From Maribrevibacterium harenarium (GTDB lineage Bacteria; Pseudomonadota; Gammaproteobacteria; Pseudomonadales; Marinomonadaceae): a stretch of DNA of 64,000 nucleotides. Positions 1-7,127 of this stretch are shown one piece after another. The notes beneath the pieces were generated by a model, which was not told the origin of the DNA, made no database searches, and saw nothing but the letters and a program-made list of their open reading frames with translations. The position numbers were made by a program, and so were the translations under genes. The stretch covers positions 62,001 to 126,000 of the forward strand of contig NZ_VFRR01000007.1 in assembly GCF_006385675.1 (NCBI RefSeq), in the 5' to 3' direction. Each line of letters opens with the position of its first letter. Position 1 is the first letter of the stretch.

Positions 1-720
1 CCCCATAATATGCCCAAGCTCCGCGAGGGACTTAGGCACGGAAATACTGGCAAAGTCGAAGCTCACCCAATGGTTTTGCCAAACCTTGTGTGCCACCAAC
101 ACCAATGCCAGTAGAAATGACAAAATCGTCGCCACGGCCGCTCCGACGATGCCCATATCCAGGGTAAAAATAAAGATGGGATCAAGCACCATATTGGCAA
201 CACTGGTTACTATCATCATCACACCGGGTAACATGGTGTTGCCATTAGAGCGGGAAATGCTATAGAAAAAATAAGTCATCGCCCCGACCCAAGCACTAAC
301 CAACCACCAGGGCCAATAAAGCTCGATAATCGGCATCACGCTGCCCGCGCCACCCATCAGTGCCAAAAGCGGCTCCCGCAGTAGCCAGATCAACAGACAC
401 AGCACTAGGACACCCACTGCACCAACGAGCAATACCAAGCCAGCCAGTTGCTTTCCATACTGCTCTTGGTTGGCACCCAACGCTTTAGAAATCAGGGAAG
501 TGGTGGCAATGCCTAAACCCACTTGCAGACCGATCACGATCATTTGCATCGGCAAAGTAAAACCTTGGGCAGCCAGCGGCAGCACCCCTAGCTGACCGAT
601 AAAGGCACTGTCCACTAACTGAAAACTCATGAGTGACAAAATGCCAAACAGCATGGGTAAGGTCATGGAAAATAATTGTTTCGCTAGGGTGGATACCGGA
701 GTCGAGGACATAGCATTCAT
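1..720 (-). CDS. MATE family efflux transporter, 3' end outside window
   Basis: An open frame of 240 codons reads on the minus strand from ATG at 720 to the left edge of the window with no stop, so the C-terminal half is missing. The translation has the strongly hydrophobic, multi-helix character of MATE/DinF transporters: it opens with a short cytoplasmic segment and then helices containing TLPMLFGILSLMSFQLVDSA, followed by the family-like stretch GLGIATTSLISKALGANQEQ. MATE proteins expel drugs or metabolites in exchange for Na+ or H+ across the inner membrane. A second in-frame ATG lies at 711; I cannot choose firmly between the two. The gene runs in the same direction as the DUF2256 gene behind it. 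Confidence 0.85.
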   Translation of the reverse strand, partial: MNAMSSTPVSTLAKQLFSMTLPMLFGILSLMSFQLVDSAFIGQLGVLPLAAQGFTLPMQMIVIGLQVGLGIATTSLISKALGANQEQYGKQLAGLVLLVGAVGVLVLCLLIWLLREPLLALMGGAGSVMPIIELYWPWWLVSAWVGAMTYFFYSISRSNGNTMLPGVMMIVTSVANMVLDPIFIFTLDMGIVGAAVATILSFLLALVLVAHKVWQNHWVSFDFASISVPKSLAELGHIMG

Positions 721-778
721 AAAATGGATTAATAAGGGCGCTTAGTGTAGCGGAAAAAGGGAACGAGTTTATGAAAAG

Positions 779-934
779 CTAGGAAGTTTCTGTTTTCGTT
801 CTACTGCGACGACAACGCTCGGAACAATATTTCACGTCATCCCAGCAGGCTTGCCATTTCTTGCGCCAAACAAAAGGTCGCTGGCATACAGGGCACAGTT
901 TGCTAGGTAAATGTTGCTTTTTGATGTTTTTCAC
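779..934 (-). CDS. DUF2256 small zinc-ribbon protein, 51 aa
   Basis: This short frame starts with GTG at 934 behind a strong AGGGGG ribosome-binding site six bases upstream and ends in TAG at 779. The product has the hallmark of DUF2256 proteins: a lysine-rich start, then LPSKLCPVCQRPFVWRKKW, then WDDVKYCSERCRR. The four cysteines in two CxxC-type pairs are expected to bind zinc, and the conserved Trp and Arg residues are typical of the family. Its function is unknown; in many proteobacteria it is a stand-alone 40-60 residue protein. It lies 59 bp upstream of the MATE gene on the same strand and could be cotranscribed with it. Confidence 0.85.
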   Translation of the reverse strand: MKNIKKQHLPSKLCPVCQRPFVWRKKWQACWDDVKYCSERCRRSRTKTETS

Positions 935-963
935 GAGTATCCCCCTAAGTGTGGGGGATACGT

Positions 964-992
964 ACTGACGGGCAATTTGGATGCCCGTCAGT
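964..992. other. 10-bp inverted repeat between kefB-type gene and DUF2256 gene
   Basis: Arms ACTGACGGGC (964-973) and GCCCGTCAGT (983-992) are perfectly complementary around a 9-base loop, just after the antiporter stop codon. There is no T run on either side, so this may stop or stabilise the transcript but is not a textbook intrinsic terminator. A second small hairpin, CCCCC/GGGGG at 941-957, overlaps the ribosome-binding site of the DUF2256 gene. Confidence 0.5.
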
Positions 993-1002
993 GACAGCGT
1001 GC

Positions 1003-2586
1003 TTAAGCAGGGTGGCGGATCAGTGACAAACTTTCTTCAGCGAAGCCAGTACCCGCCTCAGTGTAGAAGTTAAAGACATTATCAATGCCAGCAGCAACCA
1101 TTTCATCCCGCTCATCTTGGTAACGGGCAATGGCTGCTACTTGCCCGCTATAACCCGCTTTACGAAGTTGCTCGACGATATTGATGCAGTCCCCTGCTGA
1201 AGGCAACGCCAAGAGCACCAGCTTGATATGAGTGGTATCTAGATGCTCCCAAAGGTCTGCATCTTCACCATCCCCAAAGAAGACATTCGCACCTTTTTCA
1301 CGCATTTTTTGCACCCCAAATTGGTCAGCGTCCATTCCCGCCACCTTCTCCCCGACCATACGGTGCAAGGACTCGAATGCGCCGCGGCCAACTCGACCAA
1401 GCCCAACCACCAGCACTTCCATGCCTTTAGGCTGTACATAGGTATCCGCTGCCAACGGCACTGGGTGCTCATAATGACGAATAGTATCTTTGTATTTGGC
1501 GTAGTACTTGTGTGCTTGGCGGTAAAGAATACTGGTAATCACAAACGAGAAAGATACCGCCAATGCCAGTATCACCAACCACTCATTGGCGAGCCACTGA
1601 TTATCCACCGCTAGCGCCACCACGATCAGGCCAAACTCGGAATAGTTCGACAATGCCAACGCCCCAAGGAAGGCTGTACGACCACGCAAACGTAGCCATA
1701 CGAACAACAGGAAGAAGAGCACAAATTTCGCCAAGATGATGGCCGTTAGAATCAAGCTCTGCCCAATCATTTCCCAAGTCGGCAAGGCCGAGAAACCAAT
1801 GGACAAGAAGAAGCCGATCAAGAATAAGTCTTTGAAATTCATCAAGGATTTATTCAGTTCCGCCCCTTTACGATGGGTGGAAAGCAATATCCCCATAATC
1901 AGGGCACCCAAGTCCCCTTTTACACCAACTAAGTAGAACAGCTCATAGCCACCCAAGGCTAAGAACAATCCGGTAAGTGGCAATAGCTCCCCGTGCCCGG
2001 ATTTTTCTAATAAACGACATAGCAGTGGCCGCGCAGGGATCAAAGCAAACAGCGCCAGCGCCCAGATGGAAGGCACGGCTCCGGTGGCGAGCACCAAGAA
2101 CACCACCGCCACAATGTCTTGCATAACCAAGATACCTAACGACAACTGACCATGGCGGGTTTTCAGTTCACCGGTTTCTTCCAGCAATTTGACGATACAA
2201 ACGGTACTAGAAAAGCTCAAAGCGAAGCCAACCAAGGCGGCGGTACGCACATCCAGCACATCAAAGTAACTCAGCCCCAAGGTCGCCAGCAGCATAGCAA
2301 GCCCAGCGAACAGAATGACCCAGATGCCCATATGACTTAGGGTAGAGGCCCAGATTTCTCGTTTTAACAAATCCTTTACGTGGAGTTTTAAGCCGATCGA
2401 GAACAGCATGAGCGTAATGCCGAGATCAGCCAAATGGGTCAAGATAGCAGCGGGCTTAATGCCCATAAAATTCAGTAAAAAACCGGCTCCCAAAAAGCCG
2501 ATCAAAGGTGGCAAATTCACTAGTCGGACGGCTAGCCCACAAATAAACGCAAACAACACCCAGATAAATTCCATGGGAAATTTCAA
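1003..2586 (-). CDS. CPA2-family cation/proton antiporter with RCK (TrkA-N) domain
   Basis: A 527-residue inner-membrane protein of the KefB/KefC/YbaL type. Residues about 1-355 form roughly a dozen helices typical of the Na+/H+ exchanger fold and include the paired polar motif VMQDIVAV (Q156, D157), the expected ion-binding site of CPA2 antiporters. Residues about 388-510 are a Rossmann-type RCK domain with the nucleotide motif GLGRVG (395-400), which in Kef proteins gates K+ efflux in response to nucleotide or glutathione adducts. It is shorter than KefB (about 600 aa) because the C-terminal tail ends soon after the RCK domain. Met5 is an alternative start. The gene is divergent from the Na/Pi transporter. 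The exact substrate (K+ or Na+) cannot be read from sequence. Confidence 0.88.
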   Translation of the reverse strand: MKFPMEFIWVLFAFICGLAVRLVNLPPLIGFLGAGFLLNFMGIKPAAILTHLADLGITLMLFSIGLKLHVKDLLKREIWASTLSHMGIWVILFAGLAMLLATLGLSYFDVLDVRTAALVGFALSFSSTVCIVKLLEETGELKTRHGQLSLGILVMQDIVAVVFLVLATGAVPSIWALALFALIPARPLLCRLLEKSGHGELLPLTGLFLALGGYELFYLVGVKGDLGALIMGILLSTHRKGAELNKSLMNFKDLFLIGFFLSIGFSALPTWEMIGQSLILTAIILAKFVLFFLLFVWLRLRGRTAFLGALALSNYSEFGLIVVALAVDNQWLANEWLVILALAVSFSFVITSILYRQAHKYYAKYKDTIRHYEHPVPLAADTYVQPKGMEVLVVGLGRVGRGAFESLHRMVGEKVAGMDADQFGVQKMREKGANVFFGDGEDADLWEHLDTTHIKLVLLALPSAGDCINIVEQLRKAGYSGQVAAIARYQDERDEMVAAGIDNVFNFYTEAGTGFAEESLSLIRHPA

Positions 2587-2725
2587 CTCCGCAATATCGC
2601 TTTTAAAACCAATGGCTATAATGAAACCATAGTTACCTGCTGGAATGGAGTAGCCACTTGTAAATTTTTGCTCATAAACCTACCTAAACCGCATCATTAC
2701 CAACATTCGACACGGTACACACATC

Positions 2726-4501
2726 ATGCCAACTTGGTTTTCTCCTCCACTTGGGGGTGTTTTCGTTGTTCTCGCACTACTTTCCCCTGCCCTTTGGGCC
2801 GCTGACACCAGCGCAGATATCCCCTATACCTCTATGCTTTTGGGATTGTTTGGCGGCTTAGCCATCTTCCTCTACGGCATGGAAAAAATGTCCGACGCGC
2901 TGAAACAAGCCGCCGGCGCCAATATGAAAAACTGGCTAGCGCGTCTCACCACCAACCGCTTTTCCGGTGTGTTAACAGGTGCTGGCGTGACCGCCGTGAT
3001 TCAATCCTCTTCCGTGACCACGGTGCTCGTGGTTGGATTCACCTCGGCTGGTCTAATGACACTCAACCAAGCGGTGGGCGTGATTATGGGAGCCAATATC
3101 GGCACCACGGTTACGGCACAAATTATCGCCTTCAAAGTGACGAAAGCCGCCCTCGCTATGGTCGCGATTGGCTTTATGATGTTCTTCACCTCTAAAAAGG
3201 AAAAAGTGCAGCAATACGGCTACATGGTGTTTGGCTTGGGCATGATCTTCCTGGGCATGAATATGATGAGCGATGCCATGGCACCGCTGCGCACCTTTGC
3301 GCCATTTATCGACTTAATGACCCATATGGACAATGTGCTGTTGGCAATATTGGTCGCTGCGGTCTTTACAGCGTTGGTACAGTCCTCTTCAGCCACCACA
3401 GGGATTGTTATCGTGCTAGCAAGTCAGGGGTTTATTCCACTGGAAACCGGTATCGCCTTAGCCATGGGAGCCAATATCGGCACCTGTGTGACCGCCATTT
3501 TGGCCTCCGCTGGCAAAGGCCGGGAAGCACTACAAGCATCGACGGTACACGTACTATTTAACGTGATTGGGGTATTGATTTGGCTACCTTTGATTGGTCT
3601 CTTAGCGGATATCAGCATACAACTTTCGCCCCTACACCCAGAGCTTGCTGGGACAGAACGCTTAGCAGCGGAAATCCCCCGGCAGATAGCCAATGCCAAT
3701 ACCCTATTTAACCTACTGAATACCTTAATTATGCTGCCCTTTGTGGGTGCTTTTGTCTGGCTGGTACGGAAATGGTTTCCCCACAAAAGTGCCACCGAGA
3801 GCACCGCGCAAGTACAAACAAAATTTATTGATCCCGCTTTTTTAGCGACGCCTGATATCGCCCTAAACCAAGCCCAATTAGAGATCAGCCGTGTGGGTCG
3901 TCGCGTGTCGACCATGTTGGCTCTGGTTCCCACGCTGGCTCCTACTGGAGATGCCAATGACCAGCGCCAGCAGCTTGGCGACGTGCGCCACCAATTGGAA
4001 CAAGTCGAAAACGAAGTGGATCAGCTACACAGCGCCATCTTGTCCTACTTGGGCAAGCTACGCCGGGAACCCCTTTCCGCACAACACAGCGCGAGACAAA
4101 TCGCCTTAGTCGGCATGACCGATCATTTGGAAAACATCGCCGATTTGATTGTGCATTCCCTACTGCCTATCGTCAGCCGTGCGGTAAAAGACCAACTGGA
4201 AGTCAGCGACGCCATGCGCACTACCCTAGATGCGCTACAGAAAACCGTCAACGACGCCCTACTCAACTGCGTCAATGGCATCCGCCGACAAGATCACAGC
4301 CTGACACAACAGGCACTAGAGGTGCGTCGAGAATTAAACGGCTTAGTCAATCAGGTACTGGCCCACCAAGCAGAACGCTTGGCTGACGACAGCCCCAATC
4401 GCCTCAGCGTGTTTCACCATGAAATGGAATGGGTCGGTGCGTTCAAACACATCTACACCATGACCCGTCGGGTGGCGAAAATGCAGTTAACGTCTAGTTG
4501 A
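2726..4501 (+). CDS. Na+/phosphate cotransporter, NptA/YjbB type with PhoU-like tail
   Basis: A 591-residue protein with two inverted Na_Pi_cotrans repeats, each carrying the signature QSSS (residues 93-96 and 219-222) followed by the glycine-rich MGANIGT helix. These motifs form the Na+ and phosphate sites in SLC34-like transporters. The N-terminus, ending LLSPALWAADTS, looks like a cleavable signal or first helix. The part after residue 370 is a long helical PhoU-like domain, as in E. coli YjbB, thought to control phosphate export or uptake. The gene stands alone, divergent from the antiporter and just before the accessory block; no Pho box was identified. Confidence 0.9.
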   Translation: MPTWFSPPLGGVFVVLALLSPALWAADTSADIPYTSMLLGLFGGLAIFLYGMEKMSDALKQAAGANMKNWLARLTTNRFSGVLTGAGVTAVIQSSSVTTVLVVGFTSAGLMTLNQAVGVIMGANIGTTVTAQIIAFKVTKAALAMVAIGFMMFFTSKKEKVQQYGYMVFGLGMIFLGMNMMSDAMAPLRTFAPFIDLMTHMDNVLLAILVAAVFTALVQSSSATTGIVIVLASQGFIPLETGIALAMGANIGTCVTAILASAGKGREALQASTVHVLFNVIGVLIWLPLIGLLADISIQLSPLHPELAGTERLAAEIPRQIANANTLFNLLNTLIMLPFVGAFVWLVRKWFPHKSATESTAQVQTKFIDPAFLATPDIALNQAQLEISRVGRRVSTMLALVPTLAPTGDANDQRQQLGDVRHQLEQVENEVDQLHSAILSYLGKLRREPLSAQHSARQIALVGMTDHLENIADLIVHSLLPIVSRAVKDQLEVSDAMRTTLDALQKTVNDALLNCVNGIRRQDHSLTQQALEVRRELNGLVNQVLAHQAERLADDSPNRLSVFHHEMEWVGAFKHIYTMTRRVAKMQLTSS

Positions 4502-4585
4502 TAAAACATACACAAGGCTTCGAGATCGACGTCCCTGACGTTTTAGCAACGGCAGAAGTGCGACAATCGATTCAAATTACCACTA

Positions 4586-4614
4586 TTGTAGCAATTCGCT
4601 ACACTTCCTATATC
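4586..4614 (+). promoter_or_regulatory. Promoter with TGTAGC palindromic operator for the ParD-like antitoxin
   Basis: TTGTAG (4586-4591) and TATATC (4609-4614) are separated by exactly 17 bases, a good sigma-70 layout. The -35 box is part of a perfect palindrome, TGTAGC-AATTC-GCTACA (4587-4603). Palindromes of this kind overlapping the promoter are common in front of type II antitoxin genes, where the antitoxin represses its own operon. The site lies 16 bp upstream of the Shine-Dalgarno GAGGAG at 4620-4625. Binding by this antitoxin is inferred. Confidence 0.6.
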
Positions 4615-4633
4615 ACACTGAGGAGATTTTGTT

Positions 4634-4861
4634 ACGTCTACTGCAAGTATTCGACTTGACCAAGATTTAGTTGATAAAGCTGCTATCATGGCTAAAGCCC
4701 TAAACCGCACCACCCCAAAACAAATTGAGCATTGGGCTAAAATCGGTGAAATGATGGAAGATAATCCCGATTTGCCCTATGAATTCGTAAAACAAGCAAT
4801 CATCGCTAAAGCCGGAAAACTTGAGGAATACGACTTTAGCCGATTTTCAGATCTAGCTTGA
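4634..4861 (+). CDS. ParD-like antitoxin; start codon appears changed to ACG
   Basis: The frame encodes 75 residues if read from 4634: a ribbon-helix-helix-like start (STASIRLDQDLVDKAAIMAK) followed by NRTTPKQIEHWAKIGEMMED and NPDLPYEFVKQAIIAKA, the pattern of the ParD_like antitoxin family. There is no ATG, GTG or TTG at the expected position. The Shine-Dalgarno GAGGAG (4620-4625) is followed after 8 bases by ACG at 4634, which would give the natural start M-S-T-A-S-I-R-L-D if it were ATG. An in-frame stop lies at 4619, so no longer form exists. The first canonical start is ATG 4688, which would remove the DNA-binding strand and leave 57 residues. The 3' end overlaps the fic gene tail-to-tail by 26 bp. 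Either expression is very weak or the gene is newly broken. Confidence 0.7.
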   Translation, partial: TSTASIRLDQDLVDKAAIMAKALNRTTPKQIEHWAKIGEMMEDNPDLPYEFVKQAIIAKAGKLEEYDFSRFSDLA

Positions 4862-5549
4862 AATTACGAATTATCTTTTCATCCAAACAGCTTCGTAAAA
4901 ACTTATTCATTTGCGCCATATCATTAGAAGAGTAGAAATCGAGCATGAGCGTATTAAACTCTTGCTGACGTTTGGCTTGCACATTAATGATAGGAAAACC
5001 ATTGGCCAACAAAATACCATTCATCATGAACCGACCGGTACGCCTATTAACATCCCAAAAAAATTGAGCGCGTGCCATTTGTAAAAATGCAGTAATTGCT
5101 TGATCGTAAACATCAGATTCACTATTAACCTGACTCTCAATTTCAAGCCATTTATCGTCCAACTCATCTGGAGCAGGAGGCTCATACTCTGAACCCGTAA
5201 TGGAAACGTAACCAGAGCGAAACTTACCCCACTCTAACGCTTCTTCTTTACCTGCTATATTGTGAATTTTTAAAGCGGTTTCTTTATTAAATTGAAATTC
5301 ACCTTGATCAACTAAGCCAAAAATAAACTCCCATGCTCGAGCTTGGTTAATTGCCATATTTTGATCACTAATTCGATGACCACCTACGGTGATCCCATCT
5401 AGAATGGTTTGCACCTCAGGTAAAGTCATTGCAACACCCTCTAGGTTAACAGCATCATAAACCAAAGCTGGCACATCTCTTTTTGCAAGTTGTTTGGCCA
5501 AGGGGATATTGGGTTTCATATTCCAAATATTATCTGTTAATGCTGTCAT
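4836..5549 (-). CDS. Fic family protein with altered catalytic motif
   Basis: A 237-residue protein with a Fic/DOC fold. Fic enzymes usually transfer AMP to target proteins using the loop HxFx(D/E)GNGRxxR. Here the equivalent segment, AQFFWDVNRRTGRFMMNG (residues 161-178), keeps Phe164, Asp166, Asn168, Arg170 and Arg173, but the catalytic His is Gln162 and the two glycines of GNG are Val167 and Arg169. The N-terminal segment AVNLEG (33-38) resembles the inhibitory helix (S/T)xxxE(G/N), with Glu37 as the blocking residue but without the Ser/Thr. It faces the ParD-like antitoxin gene, overlapping it by 26 bp. It begins 71 bp after the Vibrio-type attC. It may be a non-AMPylating or degraded Fic protein. 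Confidence 0.8.
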   Translation of the reverse strand: MTALTDNIWNMKPNIPLAKQLAKRDVPALVYDAVNLEGVAMTLPEVQTILDGITVGGHRISDQNMAINQARAWEFIFGLVDQGEFQFNKETALKIHNIAGKEEALEWGKFRSGYVSITGSEYEPPAPDELDDKWLEIESQVNSESDVYDQAITAFLQMARAQFFWDVNRRTGRFMMNGILLANGFPIINVQAKRQQEFNTLMLDFYSSNDMAQMNKFLRSCLDEKIIRNFKLDLKIG

Positions 5550-5619
5550 AGTGATCTTCTTTAATATAAGTAAAACTCGGCTAAGTATACATTTACTGAT
5601 GAATATGGTAGCAGACGTC

Positions 5620-5747
5620 GGCTAACGTCCGCCTAAGGGGCTGGCAACCCATCACCATTAAACTCAATCACAACCGCCTTAACCACCGCGGCTAAATGGG
5701 ACTGGAAACGCCACGCATTGACATTCCCTTTGTGGTGTTTGTAAGCC
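5620..5747 (-). other. attC site resembling the Vibrio cholerae repeat (VCR)
   Basis: On the minus strand this 128-bp element closely follows the VCR pattern as I remember it, including the blocks CGTGGCGTTTCCAGTCCCAT, AGCCGCGGTGGTT and GCCAGCCCCTTAGGCGG in the right order. The distal core on the minus strand is GTTAGCC (5626-5620), where cassette integrases cut G/TT. The proximal core at 5747-5741 is GGCTTAC, one or two bases off consensus. It directly follows the truncated yefM gene (5762) and precedes the fic gene, exactly where an attC belongs in a minus-strand cassette array. The cores deviate slightly, so the site may no longer recombine. Confidence 0.85.
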
Positions 5748-5761
5748 ATGATGGTAAACGA

Positions 5762-5962
5762 TCACTCATCAATCAGATCTCTTTGGGTAACTTTTCCCGC
5801 TTTGAACTGGGCAATTGAACGGTTTAGATGCTCAGCGTTCGCTGGAGAGCGAAGCAAGTGTACGATTTCCATTAGACTATTGTAATAATCCAACGACATA
5901 ACCACGGCATCCAAGACTGCTTTTAAACTATTCCTAGCTTCGGTAAAAGAAACGATCCTCAT
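5762..5962 (-). pseudogene. YefM/Phd-type antitoxin with internal in-frame deletion; toxin gene missing
   Basis: The 66-residue product begins MRIVSFTEARNSLKAVLD and ends AGKVTQRDLIDE, matching YefM/Axe antitoxins that are common in integron cassettes. In the usual family member, about 84 residues long, roughly 18 residues lie between AVLD and AVVMSLDYYNSLME; here the two parts are joined directly at residues 18-19, as an in-frame deletion of about 54 bp would leave. The missing part is in the N-terminal dimerisation and DNA-binding domain. A YoeB-type toxin gene normally overlaps the antitoxin stop. Here only an overlapping ATG (MSDRLPSW...) runs straight into the attC, so the toxin is gone. 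Confidence 0.75.
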
Positions 5963-6274
5963 AGCCCCTATATGTACTTATTACGGAACAAGTATAGTAT
6001 TCACAGTTTAAATTGTACGGCTAAAGGAACGTGTTCACTAGAAGGTAGCTAGCGCAAAAAAACAGCCGTACCAAACCCTAAAGATATGAACAATATCACT
6101 GGCAATTAAACAACGGACGGTGTAATCACCAATGAATGATACGAATAAGCCATTTCTGAGAAAAGTTACTGTATCTTTCTTTTTGAAATAGAGTGAATTT
6201 ATTTATCCACAAGCATTGAATGGCTGAATTATTAGCATATTTCTTAGCTTGTTTGATATATTCAAAAAAGAAAG
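5963..6274. other. Gene-free AT-rich stretch between cassette genes
   Basis: No convincing reading frame. It holds an inverted repeat TTGTACGGCT (6013-6022) / AGCCGTACCAA (6063-6073) with a 40-base loop. This could be a folded DNA or RNA element or a decayed attC, but it lacks recognisable GTTRRRY cores. The rest is low-complexity AT-rich sequence. Confidence 0.4.
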
Positions 6275-6679
6275 TTATTTCTTTATCCGAATTTCAAACT
6301 TAAAATCAGCTGGCAATTTCAAAGTGGTTTGCCTATTCATAACAATCACATACTCATAGACATCAGAAATATCTCCACCTTTAAAGAAAATTCCTCCATC
6401 ATTTAAAGTTGGTCCCAAAACATCACCTATAATTAATTTACTGGGACTCTGGAAATACACCCCGTTATCATCTTCGAAGACTGGTGTGTAGATACCCGCT
6501 GGAAGCGTATTCATTACAAGTCCAGGCTGAAAAGAGTATGGAGCTGCCACGACAATAACAATATCCTTAACTAGGTGACCACCGAGAGCCCTATCATCCG
6601 ATAACGGCTTTACTGTACTGCACCCAATCAATGCTCCAATAAATGGAACAATGAGAGCTAACAATATTCTAGAAACCAC
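6275..6679 (-). CDS. Unknown lipoprotein, cassette gene, 134 aa
   Basis: A 134-residue protein with a lipoprotein signal: a hydrophobic stretch LLALIVPFIGALIGCS in which LIGC is a good lipobox, so Cys20 would be lipidated and the protein anchored in the envelope. The mature part is beta-rich with no motif I recognise. A strong AGGAGGGG ribosome-binding site precedes ATG 6679, and the attC core lies only 20 bp upstream (6700-6706), the usual spacing of a cassette gene behind the attC of its neighbour. Codon use is AT-rich compared with the flanking chromosome, suggesting acquisition by transfer. Function unknown. Confidence 0.75.
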   Translation of the reverse strand: MVSRILLALIVPFIGALIGCSTVKPLSDDRALGGHLVKDIVIVVAAPYSFQPGLVMNTLPAGIYTPVFEDDNGVYFQSPSKLIIGDVLGPTLNDGGIFFKGGDISDVYEYVIVMNRQTTLKLPADFKFEIRIKK

Positions 6680-6699
6680 ATTCCCCTCCTGTTTAATTT

Positions 6700-6756
6700 A
6701 GCTAACAATTAAGTATTATACAGCAGCGTAGCTGCGGCTATAACCCACTGTTGAAC
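6700..6756 (-). other. attC site, 57 bp, copy 1
   Basis: Read on the minus strand, the site starts with GTTCAAC (6756-6750), a perfect RYYYAAC core, and ends with GTTAGCT (6706-6700), close to GTTRRRY. Between them is an imperfect palindrome whose centre is AGCCGCAGCTACGCTGCTG. The length, 57 bp, is that of the classical 59-base element. It lies immediately upstream of the lipoprotein gene, as expected for the end of the preceding cassette. Confidence 0.8.
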
Positions 6757-6941
6757 GGCTGCATTGTCTATATAGAGGATGTGCTTCTTCATGATAGGAC
6801 TTCCCTGTATATAACTCGCTAAAGACCAAAGATTGTCTAGCATGTTCCGTTTCTGATCGCTGCTATGTTGGTTTTTTATTGGCTCTTTTGTAGCGCGATT
6901 TGACCCGCGAGGCAAGCGATTCCCTCAGACCTTATGACCTG
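6700..6941 (-). repeat. Cassette-end direct repeat, copy 1
   Basis: About 240 bp here match 9283-9536 in the same orientation, roughly 80% by eye. The attC occupies the first 57 bp; the remaining ~185 bp are also conserved, with an identical 36-base block in both copies at 6881-6916 and 9478-9513 (core TAGCGCGATTTGACCCGCGA). Within copy 1, ATG 6792 opens a 27-residue peptide (MKKHILYIDNAAVQQWVIAA...) that runs through the attC. The repeat probably represents the tails of two related cassettes. Confidence 0.75.
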
Positions 6942-7127
6942 ATCTGTTTTTATACTCTGATCTCACCGTGTGCTAACGCTAACTGCCATTGTCCCATGGC
7001 AGCATGACGCGAAGCCATTCCGTCACCTTACTATCAGAGACATCGCCAAGAATCTCTTGGTAATACATGTAGTAAAAAGTGCCTTACTAGCCCTTGTGGC
7101 GTGTATTAAAAGAGACTGTTTATTAGA

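Noticed and set aside
3424-3957. 177-codon minus-strand frame inside the Na/Pi transporter gene
   Set aside because: A shadow of a well-supported plus-strand gene with no recognisable content.
6013-6073. Inverted repeat considered as a decayed attC
   Set aside because: The 60-bp size fits, but neither end carries a GTTRRRY or RYYYAAC core.
6709-6915. 68-codon reading frame on the minus strand
   Set aside because: It runs through the repeat and attC; only its last 27 codons are shared with the other copy, and there is no ribosome-binding site at its first ATG.
6979-7002. Possible further attC (GCTAACGCTAAC plus CTGCCAT/ATGGCAG hairpin)
   Set aside because: GTTAGC-like cores occur on one side only and no matching opposite core was found at a suitable distance.
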